Assembly: GCA_900318405.1 (NCBI GenBank) | Contig: ONKP01000009.1 | Coordinates: 1-45,483, forward strand | From: an uncultured Eubacteriales bacterium | GTDB lineage: Bacteria > Bacillota > Clostridia > Lachnospirales > Lachnospiraceae | Reading direction: 5' to 3' | Length of the DNA stretch: 45,483 bases | In this document: one piece after another, positions 15,657 to 24,915 of the stretch | How the letters are laid out: each line of letters opens with the position of its first letter | Numbering within the stretch: the stretch's first letter is position 1 | Position numbers and translations under genes: made by a program | The notes under the pieces: model-generated | Told to the model about the DNA's origin: nothing | The model's input: the letters and a program-made list of their open reading frames with translations, nothing else | The model's database searches: none

Positions 15657-15687
15657 CAGGGCTTCCGCATGGAGGCCCTGTTTTTTT
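15657..15687 (+). terminator. rho-independent terminator after rpsR
   Basis: CAGGGCTTCC (15657-15666) pairs with GGAGGCCCTG (15671-15680), one G-T pair, followed by seven T. The first repeat copy begins at the very next base. Confidence 0.93.
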
Positions 15688-15740
15688 GCGCGAGCAGTGA
15701 GCCACATCCGCACACGAAGTGTGTGAGTGTGGCGAACGCC
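15688..15740 (+). repeat. 53-bp dispersed hairpin repeat, copy 1
   Basis: Starts GCGCGAGCAGTGAGCC and ends GTGTGGCGAACGCC, with CCACA/TGTGG and CACAC/GTGTG arms around a GAA loop. Nearly identical copies lie at 15766-15818 (one base differs) and, inverted, at 24731-24783. Between copies 1 and 2 a perfect GACCGAC-GAA-GTCGGTC hairpin (15747-15763) has the same GAA loop. Confidence 0.92.
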
Positions 15741-15765
15741 GCGACAGACCGACGAAGTCGGTCAT

Positions 15766-15818
15766 GCGCGAGCAGTGAGCCACATCCACACACGAAGTGT
15801 GTGAGTGTGGCGAACGCC
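15766..15818 (+). repeat. 53-bp dispersed hairpin repeat, copy 2
   Basis: Direct copy of 15688-15740 with period 78 bases. It ends 11 bases before the ftsW -35 element. No gene is present in 15651-15924. Confidence 0.92.
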
Positions 15819-15829
15819 ACAGCTAACTT

Positions 15830-15858
15830 TTGACACACCTGCTCATGTGGTATACTAT
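15830..15858 (+). promoter_or_regulatory. promoter of ftsW operon
   Basis: A perfect TTGACA with TACTAT at 17 bases (or TATACT at 15 bases). Probably drives ftsW, acpP and the sirtuin-like gene, and perhaps gltX through polA, since no terminator is seen between them. Confidence 0.7.
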
Positions 15859-15924
15859 ATTGACAACAGTGCTGGAAAAGAGAGCACACAACCATCGAAA
15901 GGTTTCTGAGGAGCATCCCGTTTC

Positions 15925-17148
15925 ATGAAACAGAAGAAAAATAAAACCAGACGCGTCAGGCCGGAATACTTCGACTACAGCCTGCTGGCGTGTGTCATTA
16001 TTCTCATCTTTTTCGGACTGGTCATGCTCTACAGCGCCAGTGCTTACGAGGCTGCGAATGATGCCGGCGTGAAATATGACGGTATGTATTATTTTCGCCA
16101 TCAGCTGCAGTCGGATATCATCGCTTTCATCCTCTGTCTGATCGTTATTTTCTTCGATTATCATATGACCCTGAAGCTTTCGCCGTTCTTTTATCTGCTT
16201 TCCCTTCTGCTCATGGCCATGGTTAAATTCACACCTATGGGTGTGGAGGCTTACGGTGCGAAGCGATGGCTCAGTCTGGGACCGGTGAGCTTTCAGCCTT
16301 CAGAGCTGGCAAAAGTCGCCATTATCATTTTTTTGCCGTACCTCATGATGATGATGGGACGTAACCTGCATACGCGTCGCGGCATAGTTACCCTTATCGT
16401 CGTGAGTGTTCTGCCTGCGTTGGAAGCATATGTCTTTACGGAAAACCTGAGTACGGCTGTCATCATTGCGCTGATCGCGCTGGTGATGATATTTCTTGCA
16501 TCCAGAAAAACGAAGCCGTTTGTCATATTGCTGATTGTTGCGGCGGCGCTCATTGTCTTATTCCTGGTCTACGTGAATGTAAATCTGACAAACAGTTCGG
16601 ATTTCCGTATGCGCAGGGTGCTTTCATGGCTGCAGCCGGAGAATAACATGAATACCGGCGGATACCAGGTGCTGCAGGGCCTCTATGCGATCGGTTCCGG
16701 TGGAATTTTCGGCAAGGGACTCGGCAACAGTACGCAGAAACTGGCGACGATCCCCGAGGCGCAGAACGATATGATCTTTGCTATCATCTGTGAGGAACTC
16801 GGGCTTTTCGGGGCATTGCTCGTGCTCATTCTGTTTGCCTATCTCCTCTACCGCATCATCGTGATTGCCATGAATGCGCCGGATCTGTCGGGCACACTGA
16901 TCGCGGCAGGCGTCTTCACGCACGTGGCACTTCAGGTGACGCTGAACATCTGTGTTGTACTGAATGTCATACCAACGACAGGTGTGACCCTGCCGTTTAT
17001 CAGTTACGGAGGAACGTCAGTGCTGTTCCTCATGGTGGAAATGGGACTGGTTCTCAATATATCGAAGAACATTCGATTCAGCGGCGACGTCGCCGGCAAC
17101 GGCGTTCGTTCATATCATGAAAACAAACCGGAGGTTAAAAATGCTTGA
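15925..17148 (+). CDS. FtsW/RodA/SpoVE-family peptidoglycan glycosyltransferase
   Basis: Integral membrane enzyme that polymerises lipid II into glycan strands together with a class B penicillin-binding protein. The 407-residue protein has a charged N-terminus (KQKKNKTRRVR), about ten membrane helices, and family blocks RWLSLGPVSFQPSELAK, AQNDMIFAIICEELG and the signature PFISYGGTS near the C-terminus. It could be FtsW (division), RodA (elongation) or SpoVE (sporulation); the sequence alone does not decide, and no mur or pbp gene is adjacent. GAGGAG lies about 11 bases before the ATG, a rather long spacing. Its end overlaps acpP by 8 bases. Confidence 0.93.
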   Translation: MKQKKNKTRRVRPEYFDYSLLACVIILIFFGLVMLYSASAYEAANDAGVKYDGMYYFRHQLQSDIIAFILCLIVIFFDYHMTLKLSPFFYLLSLLLMAMVKFTPMGVEAYGAKRWLSLGPVSFQPSELAKVAIIIFLPYLMMMMGRNLHTRRGIVTLIVVSVLPALEAYVFTENLSTAVIIALIALVMIFLASRKTKPFVILLIVAAALIVLFLVYVNVNLTNSSDFRMRRVLSWLQPENNMNTGGYQVLQGLYAIGSGGIFGKGLGNSTQKLATIPEAQNDMIFAIICEELGLFGALLVLILFAYLLYRIIVIAMNAPDLSGTLIAAGVFTHVALQVTLNICVVLNVIPTTGVTLPFISYGGTSVLFLMVEMGLVLNISKNIRFSGDVAGNGVRSYHENKPEVKNA

Positions 17149-17374
17149 AAAGATCAAAAAGGCACTTGCTGAACAGCTGGATGTAGACGAGAGCGAAATC
17201 ACAGAGGAGACGAATTTCAAGGATGACCTGGATGCGGATTCCCTGGATCTGTTCGAACTTCTCACAACGCTGGAAGAGCAGTATGACATTGAAATTCCGG
17301 CAGAGGATATGACAAGCCTGACGACCGTAGGTGCTGTCATTTCCTATCTGAAGGGCAGAGGCATCGAAGACTGA
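17141..17374 (+). CDS. acpP: acyl carrier protein
   Basis: A 77-residue acidic four-helix protein that carries growing acyl chains on phosphopantetheine. The attachment site is Ser34 in DLDADSLDLFEL; the usual DSL is kept. GGAGG precedes the ATG, which lies inside the end of ftsW. It is one of two ACPs here; the other (36256) follows plsX. Lying with a cell-wall polymerase and not with fab genes, this one may be a specialised carrier, so the acpP symbol is provisional. The phosphopantetheinyl transferase at 618 could activate it. Confidence 0.92.
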   Translation: MLEKIKKALAEQLDVDESEITEETNFKDDLDADSLDLFELLTTLEEQYDIEIPAEDMTSLTTVGAVISYLKGRGIED

Positions 17375-17417
17375 TTGAGTCAGTGGAGAAGGTACTGACG
17401 AATGCGGGGGTGAGAGA

Positions 17418-18197
17418 ATGAGTACAGAATTTCTGTCTAAGATTCTGCAGAGAAACTCCAATATCGTATGTCTGCTGGGAAGAGGTCCTGCGGCTGAACA
17501 GGGCTGTGATTTCTACCGGGAGGATTTCATTTATGATATTGAGAACAAATACGGCCGTTCTCCCGGCGAAATCGTTAACAGTACATTTTACAACAACAGG
17601 CCGGAGATCTTTTACCGCTTTTACAGGGAAGAGATCCTGAAGCGCCGTGGTGAGCCGGATGAAGTGAACTATTCTCTGAAGCAGATGGAGGACGATGGCA
17701 AACTGCGCGGTATTGTGACGAGAGGCTTTTTTGACCTGTCCCGCCGCGCCGGCTGCCACAACATCATTCACCTGTACGGGGATATTGATCACAATTTCTG
17801 CCCGCACTGCCATGAAAAATTTGACGCAGATTATATTCTTCGCAATAAACCGATCCCGATGTGTGACAGGTGTGGCCAGATGATCCACCCGGGCATAGCG
17901 CTTTCGGGTGAGATGCTGGACAGTCAGGTCATGACAAGAGCCATCGAGCTGATCTCCTCGGCCGATGTGCTTCTCGTCATCGGAGCGGAACTCGATTCTA
18001 CCCTTGGATCCATGGCCAAATATTTTAACGGCGACTGGCTCTGCCTCGTCAACCGTACACCTCATTACTCCGATGAGACAGCGGATTGCATCTGTATCGG
18101 AAATGTGGCAGACATTATGCACGCAGTGTATCCGTCAGGCAGACCATATGTGCCCTCTGACGCCATACAGGAAGATGAATTACAGGAAGGACAGTAA
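17418..18197 (+). CDS. sirtuin-like (SIR2 family) protein with altered catalytic motifs
   Basis: A 259-residue protein with the SIR2 fold outline: a Rossmann start [14 protein letters not shown] (16-29), a zinc ribbon Cys128-x-x-Cys131 and Cys149-x-x-Cys152, LSGEML (162-167, normally FGE), and [11 protein letters not shown]. Active sirtuins use NAD to remove acyl groups from lysine. Here the GAG of the NAD loop is GRG, the TQNID block is TRGFFD (101-106), and the catalytic histidine of LHG is Tyr120 (LYG). GTS in the late NAD loop is GAE. These changes together point to a non-catalytic NAD or nucleotide sensor, or a different reaction. It sits 43 bases after acpP and 8 bases before gltX, probably one operon. 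Confidence 0.8.
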   Translation: MSTEFLSKILQRNSNIVCLLGRGPAAEQGCDFYREDFIYDIENKYGRSPGEIVNSTFYNNRPEIFYRFYREEILKRRGEPDEVNYSLKQMEDDGKLRGIVTRGFFDLSRRAGCHNIIHLYGDIDHNFCPHCHEKFDADYILRNKPIPMCDRCGQMIHPGIALSGEMLDSQVMTRAIELISSADVLLVIGAELDSTLGSMAKYFNGDWLCLVNRTPHYSDETADCICIGNVADIMHAVYPSGRPYVPSDAIQEDELQEGQ

Positions 18198-18205
18198 CAG
18201 ACAGT

Positions 18206-19663
18206 ATGAGTAAGATTAAGACAAGATTTGCTCCGAGCCCGACGGGTCGGATGCATGTAGGCAATCTCCGCACAGCACTCTATTCTTATCTGATCGCAAA
18301 ACATGCGGGCGGCAGTTTCATGCTCCGCATCGAGGATACAGACCAGGAACGCTTCGTGGAGGGCGCTCTGGATATTATCTATCAGACACTGAAGGATACA
18401 GGACTGGAACATGACGAGGGCCCTGACAAAGACGGCGGTGTCGGTCCCTATGTGCAGAGTGAGCGCTGCAAGATGGGTATTTACCAGAAATACGCTGAGC
18501 AGCTGATCGCACAGGGCGACGCCTATTACTGCTTCTGCACGGAAGAGAGGCTGCAGAGCCTGAAGCGCACCGTGGCGGGCAAGGAGATCTCTGTGTATGA
18601 CAAGCACTGCCTCCATCTGTCGAAGGAGGAAGTGCAGGAAAAGCTTGCCGCCGGCGTACCCCATGTCATCCGGTTCAACATGCCGACAGAGGGGACGACG
18701 ACGTTCCACGATGAGATCTACGGGGACATTACCGTTAATAACGATGAGCTGGAGGATCTCATCCTCATCAAATCGGACGGATATCCCACCTACAATTTTG
18801 CCAATGTCGTCGACGATCACCTGATGGGTATCACTCATGTGGTGCGCGGCAGTGAGTACCTGTCATCGACGCCGAAATATAACCGCATCTATGCGGCTTT
18901 CGGCTGGGAACCGCCAATCTATGTGCACTGCCCGCTGATCACGAACGAAGAGGGTCAGAAGCTCTCCAAACGCTCCGGCCACTCCTCCTTTGAGGATCTC
19001 CTGGAGCAGGGATATATCCGCGAGGCCGTTGTCAATTTTGTGGCACTCCTCGGATGGAGTCCGGCAGGAGACAGGGAGATCTATTCACTGCCTGAACTGG
19101 TGAAGATCTTCGACTATCACCGCATCAACAAGTCTCCGGCCGTATTCGACATGACCAAGCTGAACTGGATGAACGGCGAATACATCAAGGCCATGGATGA
19201 CGACACGTTTTTCGGTTACGCTGAACCATATCTGAAAAAATATGTGAAGAGGGATCTGGACCTGAGAAAAATTTCCGCCATGGTCCGTACGAGGATCCAG
19301 GTGCTGCCGGAAATCGAGCAGCAGGTCGATTTCTTCAATGAGGTGCCGGATTACAGCACCGAGATGTACGTTCACAAAAAATCAAAGAGCACGAAGGAGA
19401 GTTCTCTCGCCGTACTCCGCGATGTCATTCCGCTCCTTGAGGCACAGGAAAAGTTTGACGGAGACAGCCTGTTTGAGGTGCTCAAGGCATATGCCGCCGA
19501 AAAGGGTTACAAGGTCAACACGGTGATGTGGCCGATCCGCACGGCGCTCTCGGGCAAGGAAGCGACGCCGGCAGGAGCTACAGGGCTTCTGGAAGTGCTC
19601 GGCAGGGAAGAGAGTCTGAACAGGCTCCGCGCGGCTGTTGAAAAGCTTGAGACCGATGTCTGA
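18206..19663 (+). CDS. gltX: glutamyl-tRNA synthetase
   Basis: Charges tRNA-Glu, and in many Bacillota also tRNA-Gln for later amidation. The 485-residue class I enzyme has [19 protein letters not shown] (the HIGH motif is HVGN at 17-20), the KLSKR signature at 252-256, and a C-terminal anticodon-binding region containing [10 protein letters not shown]. Length fits. AGGAAGGA lies upstream. Whether it is discriminating cannot be read safely here. Its last codons overlap the next start. Confidence 0.97.
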   Translation: MSKIKTRFAPSPTGRMHVGNLRTALYSYLIAKHAGGSFMLRIEDTDQERFVEGALDIIYQTLKDTGLEHDEGPDKDGGVGPYVQSERCKMGIYQKYAEQLIAQGDAYYCFCTEERLQSLKRTVAGKEISVYDKHCLHLSKEEVQEKLAAGVPHVIRFNMPTEGTTTFHDEIYGDITVNNDELEDLILIKSDGYPTYNFANVVDDHLMGITHVVRGSEYLSSTPKYNRIYAAFGWEPPIYVHCPLITNEEGQKLSKRSGHSSFEDLLEQGYIREAVVNFVALLGWSPAGDREIYSLPELVKIFDYHRINKSPAVFDMTKLNWMNGEYIKAMDDDTFFGYAEPYLKKYVKRDLDLRKISAMVRTRIQVLPEIEQQVDFFNEVPDYSTEMYVHKKSKSTKESSLAVLRDVIPLLEAQEKFDGDSLFEVLKAYAAEKGYKVNTVMWPIRTALSGKEATPAGATGLLEVLGREESLNRLRAAVEKLETDV

Positions 19664-21494
19664 TCATTTTATGCCTTTCAGTGAATCACAGAAAAAAGCT
19701 GTCATGCACACGGACGGTCCGATGCTCGTCCTCGCGGGACCGGGGTCCGGCAAGACGACGGTCATTACGGAACGTACCGCGCGCCTGACAGAATCAGGAG
19801 TCTCTCCTTCATCTGTTCTGGTTGTGACGTTTACAAGAGCGGCCGCCGCGGAGATGAAGGGGAGATTTTTAAAGAGAACAGAGGGCCGCGCAGCAGGTGT
19901 GGCCTTCGGCACCTTTCACTCCGTTTTTTACGGAATCCTGCGAACGGTTTACCATTTCGGCCCGGGCAGCATCCTTACGGAGAGCAGAAAACTGCAGCTG
20001 CTGGGGGAAATCCTCAATCACACGTGGAACGGAGCTTCGCAGGAAGCGGATCTGCCTGCGCAGGTGGCGAGAGAGATCAGCAGTATTCAGGAGAGCCGGA
20101 CGAACGTCAGTCATTTTTATTCCGCCGTTCTTCCCCAGGAAGTTTTCCGGAAGGTTTACAGCCGGTACGAGGCGTGGAAAGAAGAAAACCGCTTCATAGA
20201 TTTTGATGACATTATTGTTCGCTGCTGCTGCCTCTTTCAGGAGAGACCGGAGGTGCTGAAGCGGTGGCAGGAGCGGTTCCGCTATATTCTCGTTGATGAA
20301 TTTCAGGATATCAGCCCTCTGCAGTACGATGTTATCAGGATGCTGGCGGCACCGGAAAACAATCTCTTCATCGTCGGTGATGATGATCAGTCCATCTACA
20401 GGTTCAGAGGAGCGACACCGGCGATCATGCTTGGTTTCCGCTCGGATTATCCGGATGCGGAGACTGTGGTTCTCGCCGAAAATTACCGGAGTACGCCGGA
20501 GATCATAAGCGCGGCAGGACATCTGATCGCGCACAATAAGAAGCGTTATCCCAAGGATATCCGTGCGGTGAGGAAAACGGGAAAGCCTGTGGAACTTCGT
20601 GCCTATGACAATCCGATGCGGGAGTGCATGGCCATTGCCGGTGAGATGCGGGAGGAATACAGAAAGAACGGGACCGCCTATCGTGAGATGGCTGTGCTCG
20701 CGAGGACTAATGCGGGGTGCCGGCAGGCGGCGGAGCAGATGCTCGCCCTGGAGATACCGTTTCGCATGGGGAGCGGTATGCCGTGTATTTTTGACCACTG
20801 GATCGCAAAGGATCTTCTGGCCTATCTGGATATCGGAGCGGGCAGTACCCGGCGCGCAGATTACCTGCGCATCTGCAACAAACCCAATCGCTATCTGTCG
20901 AGGGAGGCCTTTCATGACTCGCAGGTTTCTTTTTATGCACTCTATGACTGGTACGAGGATAAGGAGTGGATGTGCAGAAGGCTGCAGAGGCTTGAGGATG
21001 ATCTGGGCATGCTGGGACATCTCTCTCCCTACGGCGCCGTGACATATATCCGTAAAGAGATCGGTTATGAACAGTATCTCCGGGAATATGCACTGGAGCG
21101 CCGGATCGATGAGAATGACCTGATCCGGGTTCTTGATGAGCTGACAGAGAGTGCAAAAAATTACCGGACGCTCGATGATTGGAAAGAATCCATGGAGAAA
21201 TTCCGGGAGAAGCTCGCGGAACAGAAGCACGAGGATGATGACAGAGACAGCGTCACCATAGCCACACTTCACGCTGCCAAGGGAACGGAGTATGACGATG
21301 TGTGGATCATCGATGTGAATGAGGGTTTCATCCCTTATCACAAGGCCGTCCTGGATGAGGAGCTCGAGGAAGAGCGTCGCATGCTCTATGTGGGCATGAC
21401 GAGAGCGAGAAAACAGCTCACGCTCTGTCAGGTTCGCACCAGGTATGATAAAAAAACGGAGCCGTCGAGATTTCTGAAGGAGATTTTTACATGA
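19656..21494 (+). CDS. UvrD/PcrA/Rep-type SF1A DNA helicase
   Basis: ATP-driven 3'-5' helicase. The 612-residue protein shows motif Ia/I GPGSGKTT (27-34), [59 protein letters not shown] and [11 protein letters not shown], all intact. It is shorter than PcrA or UvrD (about 720 residues) and lacks the C-terminal UvrB/RNAP-interaction tail, so a distinct small UvrD-like branch is likely. ATG 19656 overlaps the gltX end by 8 bases; ATG 19671 is an alternative. The stop overlaps the next gene as ATGA. Likely works in repair or clearing forks, in line with polA two genes on. Confidence 0.93.
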   Translation: MSDHFMPFSESQKKAVMHTDGPMLVLAGPGSGKTTVITERTARLTESGVSPSSVLVVTFTRAAAAEMKGRFLKRTEGRAAGVAFGTFHSVFYGILRTVYHFGPGSILTESRKLQLLGEILNHTWNGASQEADLPAQVAREISSIQESRTNVSHFYSAVLPQEVFRKVYSRYEAWKEENRFIDFDDIIVRCCCLFQERPEVLKRWQERFRYILVDEFQDISPLQYDVIRMLAAPENNLFIVGDDDQSIYRFRGATPAIMLGFRSDYPDAETVVLAENYRSTPEIISAAGHLIAHNKKRYPKDIRAVRKTGKPVELRAYDNPMRECMAIAGEMREEYRKNGTAYREMAVLARTNAGCRQAAEQMLALEIPFRMGSGMPCIFDHWIAKDLLAYLDIGAGSTRRADYLRICNKPNRYLSREAFHDSQVSFYALYDWYEDKEWMCRRLQRLEDDLGMLGHLSPYGAVTYIRKEIGYEQYLREYALERRIDENDLIRVLDELTESAKNYRTLDDWKESMEKFREKLAEQKHEDDDRDSVTIATLHAAKGTEYDDVWIIDVNEGFIPYHKAVLDEELEEERRMLYVGMTRARKQLTLCQVRTRYDKKTEPSRFLKEIFT

Positions 21495-21889
21495 GCAGGA
21501 GCGATTACATCGACAGAAGCAATGACATCAGCTGTCAGAGGGCAGGCGAGCTGATCCCCGGCTATCTGAACAGGGATCTCCGGCCGAGAGACATGCGCTG
21601 TCTGCTGAAGCACCTCAGGACCTGTACCAGATGCCGGGAGGAGCTGGAGACGAATTTCATGATCCAGACGACGATTCAGTATATGAATACGGATATCAAC
21701 GGTTCGATGGATCTGAAACAGCTTTTCCGCGATGATCTGCGGCAGCAGGAAGAGGCGCTGATCAGAAGCCACAGAACACGCGGCACCCTGATATGCATCG
21801 CCATTGTGACCCTGATTCTCCTTACCCTTACTGTGATGGATATTACGGGGCTGTTTCACATCACGGTATTTTTCGACAGAATTTTCTGA
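21491..21889 (+). CDS. zinc-finger (anti-sigma-like) single-pass membrane protein
   Basis: A 132-residue protein with an N-terminal ZAS/zf-HC2-like zinc site, ISCQRAGELIPGYLNRDL followed by HLRTCTRCREEL (His41, Cys45, Cys48, with Cys15 upstream), and one membrane helix at about 97-117 near the C-terminus. Such proteins usually bind and hold an ECF sigma factor at the membrane. No sigma gene is adjacent. It is translationally coupled to the helicase (ATGA) and 26 bases before polA, an unexpected place. It may bind a distant sigma factor, or be a membrane zinc-finger protein with another partner. Confidence 0.75.
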   Translation: MSRSDYIDRSNDISCQRAGELIPGYLNRDLRPRDMRCLLKHLRTCTRCREELETNFMIQTTIQYMNTDINGSMDLKQLFRDDLRQQEEALIRSHRTRGTLICIAIVTLILLTLTVMDITGLFHITVFFDRIF

Positions 21890-21915
21890 TGATAATCGGT
21901 TCCGGAGGGACAGAT

Positions 21916-24609
21916 ATGAGCGAAAAAATACTTGCTGTTGACGGACACAGCATCATGAACCGGGCGTTTTACGGCATGCCGGATCTGACGGACGGCACAG
22001 GACGCCATACGGGCGCCGTTTACGGCTTCCTGAATACGCTTTTCCGTGTCATGGAAGAGGAAAAACCGCAGTACCTTGTTGTGGCTTTTGACATGCATGC
22101 GCCGACCTTCCGCCATAAGGCCTATGCGGCGTACAAGGGTACGCGCCACCCCATGCCTGATGAGCTGCGGGAGCAGATCCCTCTGATCCAGCAGGTGCTG
22201 AAGGCGATGCGCATCCCTGTCATCACAAAAGAGGGCTATGAGGCGGATGATATCCTCGGAACGATCTCGAGGAAGGCGGAAGCGACAGGCAGAGAGTGCA
22301 CGATCCTCTCGGGGGACCGCGATCTGCTGCAGCTGGCAACGGAGCATACGATGATCCTGCTGCCGAAGACGAAGGGCGGAGAAACCCTGAACCTTCATTA
22401 TCATGCGCAGGACGTCATTGATGAATACGGCATCACACCCGCACAGGTCGTGGAGATCAAGGCGCTGGAGGGCGACAGTGCGGACAATATTCCGGGACTT
22501 CCCGGCATAGGAAAGGTCACCGCGCAGAAGATCCTGCAGCAGTACGGTACGGCGGAGAATGCGCATGATCACCTGGATGAGCTGAAACCGCCCCGTGTGA
22601 AAAAAGCATTTGAGGAACACTGGGACATGGCTGTCCTGTCGCGCGATCTGGCTGAGATTCGGACCAATGCACTGATTGATATCGACTGGGATGAAGCCGG
22701 CGTGAAAGATCCGGGGACTCCGGAAGCAAGAGACATGTTCCGGCAGTTCGGCTTCCGACAGCTGCTCGCCCGCCTTGGCGGGGACACTGCGGAGGAAACA
22801 GAGAAAGCACGGCCGGATGTGAAGATCCTCATGGATTTCGGTGATGTCGACGAGGCTTTTCACCGCATGAAAAATGCATCGGAGGCCGGCATCTGTCTTC
22901 TCTCGGATTTTGACAGGAAGACCCAGAAGGCTGAGATCAGGGGAATCGCCGGTGCTCTCGGCAGGGACGATATTTTTTACATCCCGGTCAACGGATTCGT
23001 CGCACCGAATTTCATCCGCATTGAGCTGACGGAAGCGATCCGGACGGGAAAACTCCGTCAGATCAGCATGTTCGGGGTGAAGGAATTTCTGCGCGCGATG
23101 ACATCGGAGCCGGTCGGCGGCAGTGATGTATATGAGCCGGGCAGGTATTTTGACTGCGGGATCGCCGCCTACCTCCTTGATCCGCTGACGGGCAATTACG
23201 CACCGGATACGATCGGAGCCATGTACATACAGGACATGTCGCTCCCGGCGCCCGAGGAGATCTTCGGCGGGAAGAAAATACCGGCAGCGGCCGACATGCC
23301 GCAGGAGCAGGCGGCGCTGTACGCGGGTGAATCGGCATATGCCGCGCTGGCCTGCAGAAAGCCGCTCGAAGAGGCTCTCAGGGAACAGGGTATGCTGCAG
23401 CTCTTCCGCGATATCGAGATGCCGCTTGTTTTCACGCTCCGCGATATGGAGAGAGAGGGCATGCGGGTGCTGCCGGAGGCGCTTCACGCCTACGGTGAGA
23501 ATCTGACGGACGGCATTGATACCCTGGAGAAGCAGATCTATGAGGAGGCGGGAGAGGAATTCAATATCAATTCTCCCAGACAGCTGGGCGCCGTTCTTTT
23601 TGAGAAAAAGGGACTGCCGGGCGGTAAAAAAACAAAGACCGGCTATTCGACCTCTGCGGATATTCTGGAGCCACTGGCGGCACAGTTCCCGCTGGTACAG
23701 CATGTGCTGGACTACCGCCAGCTCACCAAGCTTCGCTCTACCTATGCGGAGGGGCTGGCCGGAGAGATCGCGGACGATGGGAAGATCCACACGACCTTTC
23801 ATCAGACGATCACAGCCACGGGCAGAATCAGCAGCACGGATCCGAATCTGCAGAACATCCCCGTCCGCGTGGAACTCGGACGGCAGCTCAGAAAGATTTT
23901 TGTGCCGGCGGACGGGTATGTCTACATCGATGCCGATTACTCACAGATCGAGCTCCGCGTGCTGGCGTCGCTGTCCGGCGACCAGAAGCTGATCAGCGCC
24001 TACAGGGACGCTGAGGATATTCACCGGATCACGGCTTCGCAGGTGTTCCACGTTCCGTTCGACGAGGTCACGCCCCTGCAGAGAAGAAGGGCAAAGGCCG
24101 TTAACTTCGGTATTGTCTACGGCATCAGCAGCTACGGGCTTTCACAGGATCTGGGCATCTCAAGGAAAGAGGCGGAAGAGTATATTCAGTCCTATTATGA
24201 GACCTATCCCGGCATCCGGGGTTATCTGGAGGGACTCGTGGCATCCGCCCGCAGCAAAGGCTATACGGAGACGTATTTCGGCCGCAGGAGACCCATGCCC
24301 GAGCTGAAATCCTCCAATTTCATGACGAGGCAGTTCGGTGAACGTGTGGCCAAAAACGCACCGATCCAGGGCACGGCGGCGGATATCATCAAAATCGCGA
24401 TGAACCGCGTGAGCTGCCGTCTGCGGAAAGAGGGCCTCAAGGCAAGGCTGATTCTGCAGGTGCATGACGAGCTCCTCGTAGAGGCGCCTGTTGATGAAGA
24501 GGAGGCTGTGAAACGCATACTCACGGAGGAGATGACGGGGGCAGCCGATCTCGCCGTAAAGATGGAGGTAAGCCTCGGATGCGGCGCCAACTGGTATGAA
24601 GCGCACTGA
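21916..24609 (+). CDS. polA: DNA polymerase I
   Basis: Fills gaps and removes RNA primers. The 897-residue protein has an N-terminal 5' nuclease (VDGHSIMNRAFYG, FDMHAPTFRH, EGYEADDILGT, GDSADNIPGLPGIG), a central region about 300-480 corresponding to the 3'-5' exonuclease, and a C-terminal polymerase with motif A DADYSQIELR, motif B RRRAKAVNFGIVYG and motif C LQVHDELLVE. The DTET metal site of the proofreading domain is not present (the matching strand reads LLSDFDRKT), so proofreading should be absent, as in several other Bacillota. GGAGGGAC precedes ATG 21916; an upstream in-frame extension to 21793 overlaps the previous gene and is rejected. Confidence 0.97.
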   Translation: MSEKILAVDGHSIMNRAFYGMPDLTDGTGRHTGAVYGFLNTLFRVMEEEKPQYLVVAFDMHAPTFRHKAYAAYKGTRHPMPDELREQIPLIQQVLKAMRIPVITKEGYEADDILGTISRKAEATGRECTILSGDRDLLQLATEHTMILLPKTKGGETLNLHYHAQDVIDEYGITPAQVVEIKALEGDSADNIPGLPGIGKVTAQKILQQYGTAENAHDHLDELKPPRVKKAFEEHWDMAVLSRDLAEIRTNALIDIDWDEAGVKDPGTPEARDMFRQFGFRQLLARLGGDTAEETEKARPDVKILMDFGDVDEAFHRMKNASEAGICLLSDFDRKTQKAEIRGIAGALGRDDIFYIPVNGFVAPNFIRIELTEAIRTGKLRQISMFGVKEFLRAMTSEPVGGSDVYEPGRYFDCGIAAYLLDPLTGNYAPDTIGAMYIQDMSLPAPEEIFGGKKIPAAADMPQEQAALYAGESAYAALACRKPLEEALREQGMLQLFRDIEMPLVFTLRDMEREGMRVLPEALHAYGENLTDGIDTLEKQIYEEAGEEFNINSPRQLGAVLFEKKGLPGGKKTKTGYSTSADILEPLAAQFPLVQHVLDYRQLTKLRSTYAEGLAGEIADDGKIHTTFHQTITATGRISSTDPNLQNIPVRVELGRQLRKIFVPADGYVYIDADYSQIELRVLASLSGDQKLISAYRDAEDIHRITASQVFHVPFDEVTPLQRRRAKAVNFGIVYGISSYGLSQDLGISRKEAEEYIQSYYETYPGIRGYLEGLVASARSKGYTETYFGRRRPMPELKSSNFMTRQFGERVAKNAPIQGTAADIIKIAMNRVSCRLRKEGLKARLILQVHDELLVEAPVDEEEAVKRILTEEMTGAADLAVKMEVSLGCGANWYEAH

Positions 24610-24633
24610 TCCGTCTAATGTTCGTGGGCAAGA

Positions 24634-24859
24634 ATACAGATGCCTCCACCCGCAACGCGCTCTCGCCCGTCCTCGACGCAGCAGTGCTAAGTGTGAGAAA
24701 CCAGCTCCGCTGGGTTTCTCACACTGTCGCGGCGTTCGCCACACTCACACACTTCGTGTGTAGATGTGGCTCACTGCTCGCGCAAGCTCATCCTTCGCTA
24801 CGCTCGGATTTGCTAAGCACTGGCGTCTGCGGATGGTTGCGGGTTGGAGGCATCTGTAT
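24634..24859. mobile_element. 226-bp nested palindromic element with 23/24-bp terminal inverted repeats
   Basis: The left end ATACAGATGCCTCCACCC-GCAAC (24634-24656) is matched by its reverse complement at 24836-24859 with one extra T. Inside lie a second pair (GACGCAGCAGTGCTAA against CTAAGCACTGGCGTC), a 15-bp hairpin GTGTGAGAAACCAGC / GCTGGGTTTCTCACAC (24691-24724), and an inverted copy of the 53-bp rpsR repeat (24731-24783). There is no coding sequence. It fills most of the 306-bp polA-coaE gap. It fits a MITE-like non-autonomous element or a composite hairpin RNA. Target duplications are not clear. Confidence 0.75.
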
Positions 24860-24915
24860 CTCTTTACATGTAACGATGTGTGAACAATAATCTACCGTGC
24901 ATTGGGAGCGTATAC

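Noticed and set aside
19869-21341. 490-residue minus-strand ORF
   Set aside because: Antisense shadow of the UvrD-type helicase; composition is that of a reversed coding frame.
21856-23802. 648-residue minus-strand ORF
   Set aside because: Antisense to polA, no recognisable family.
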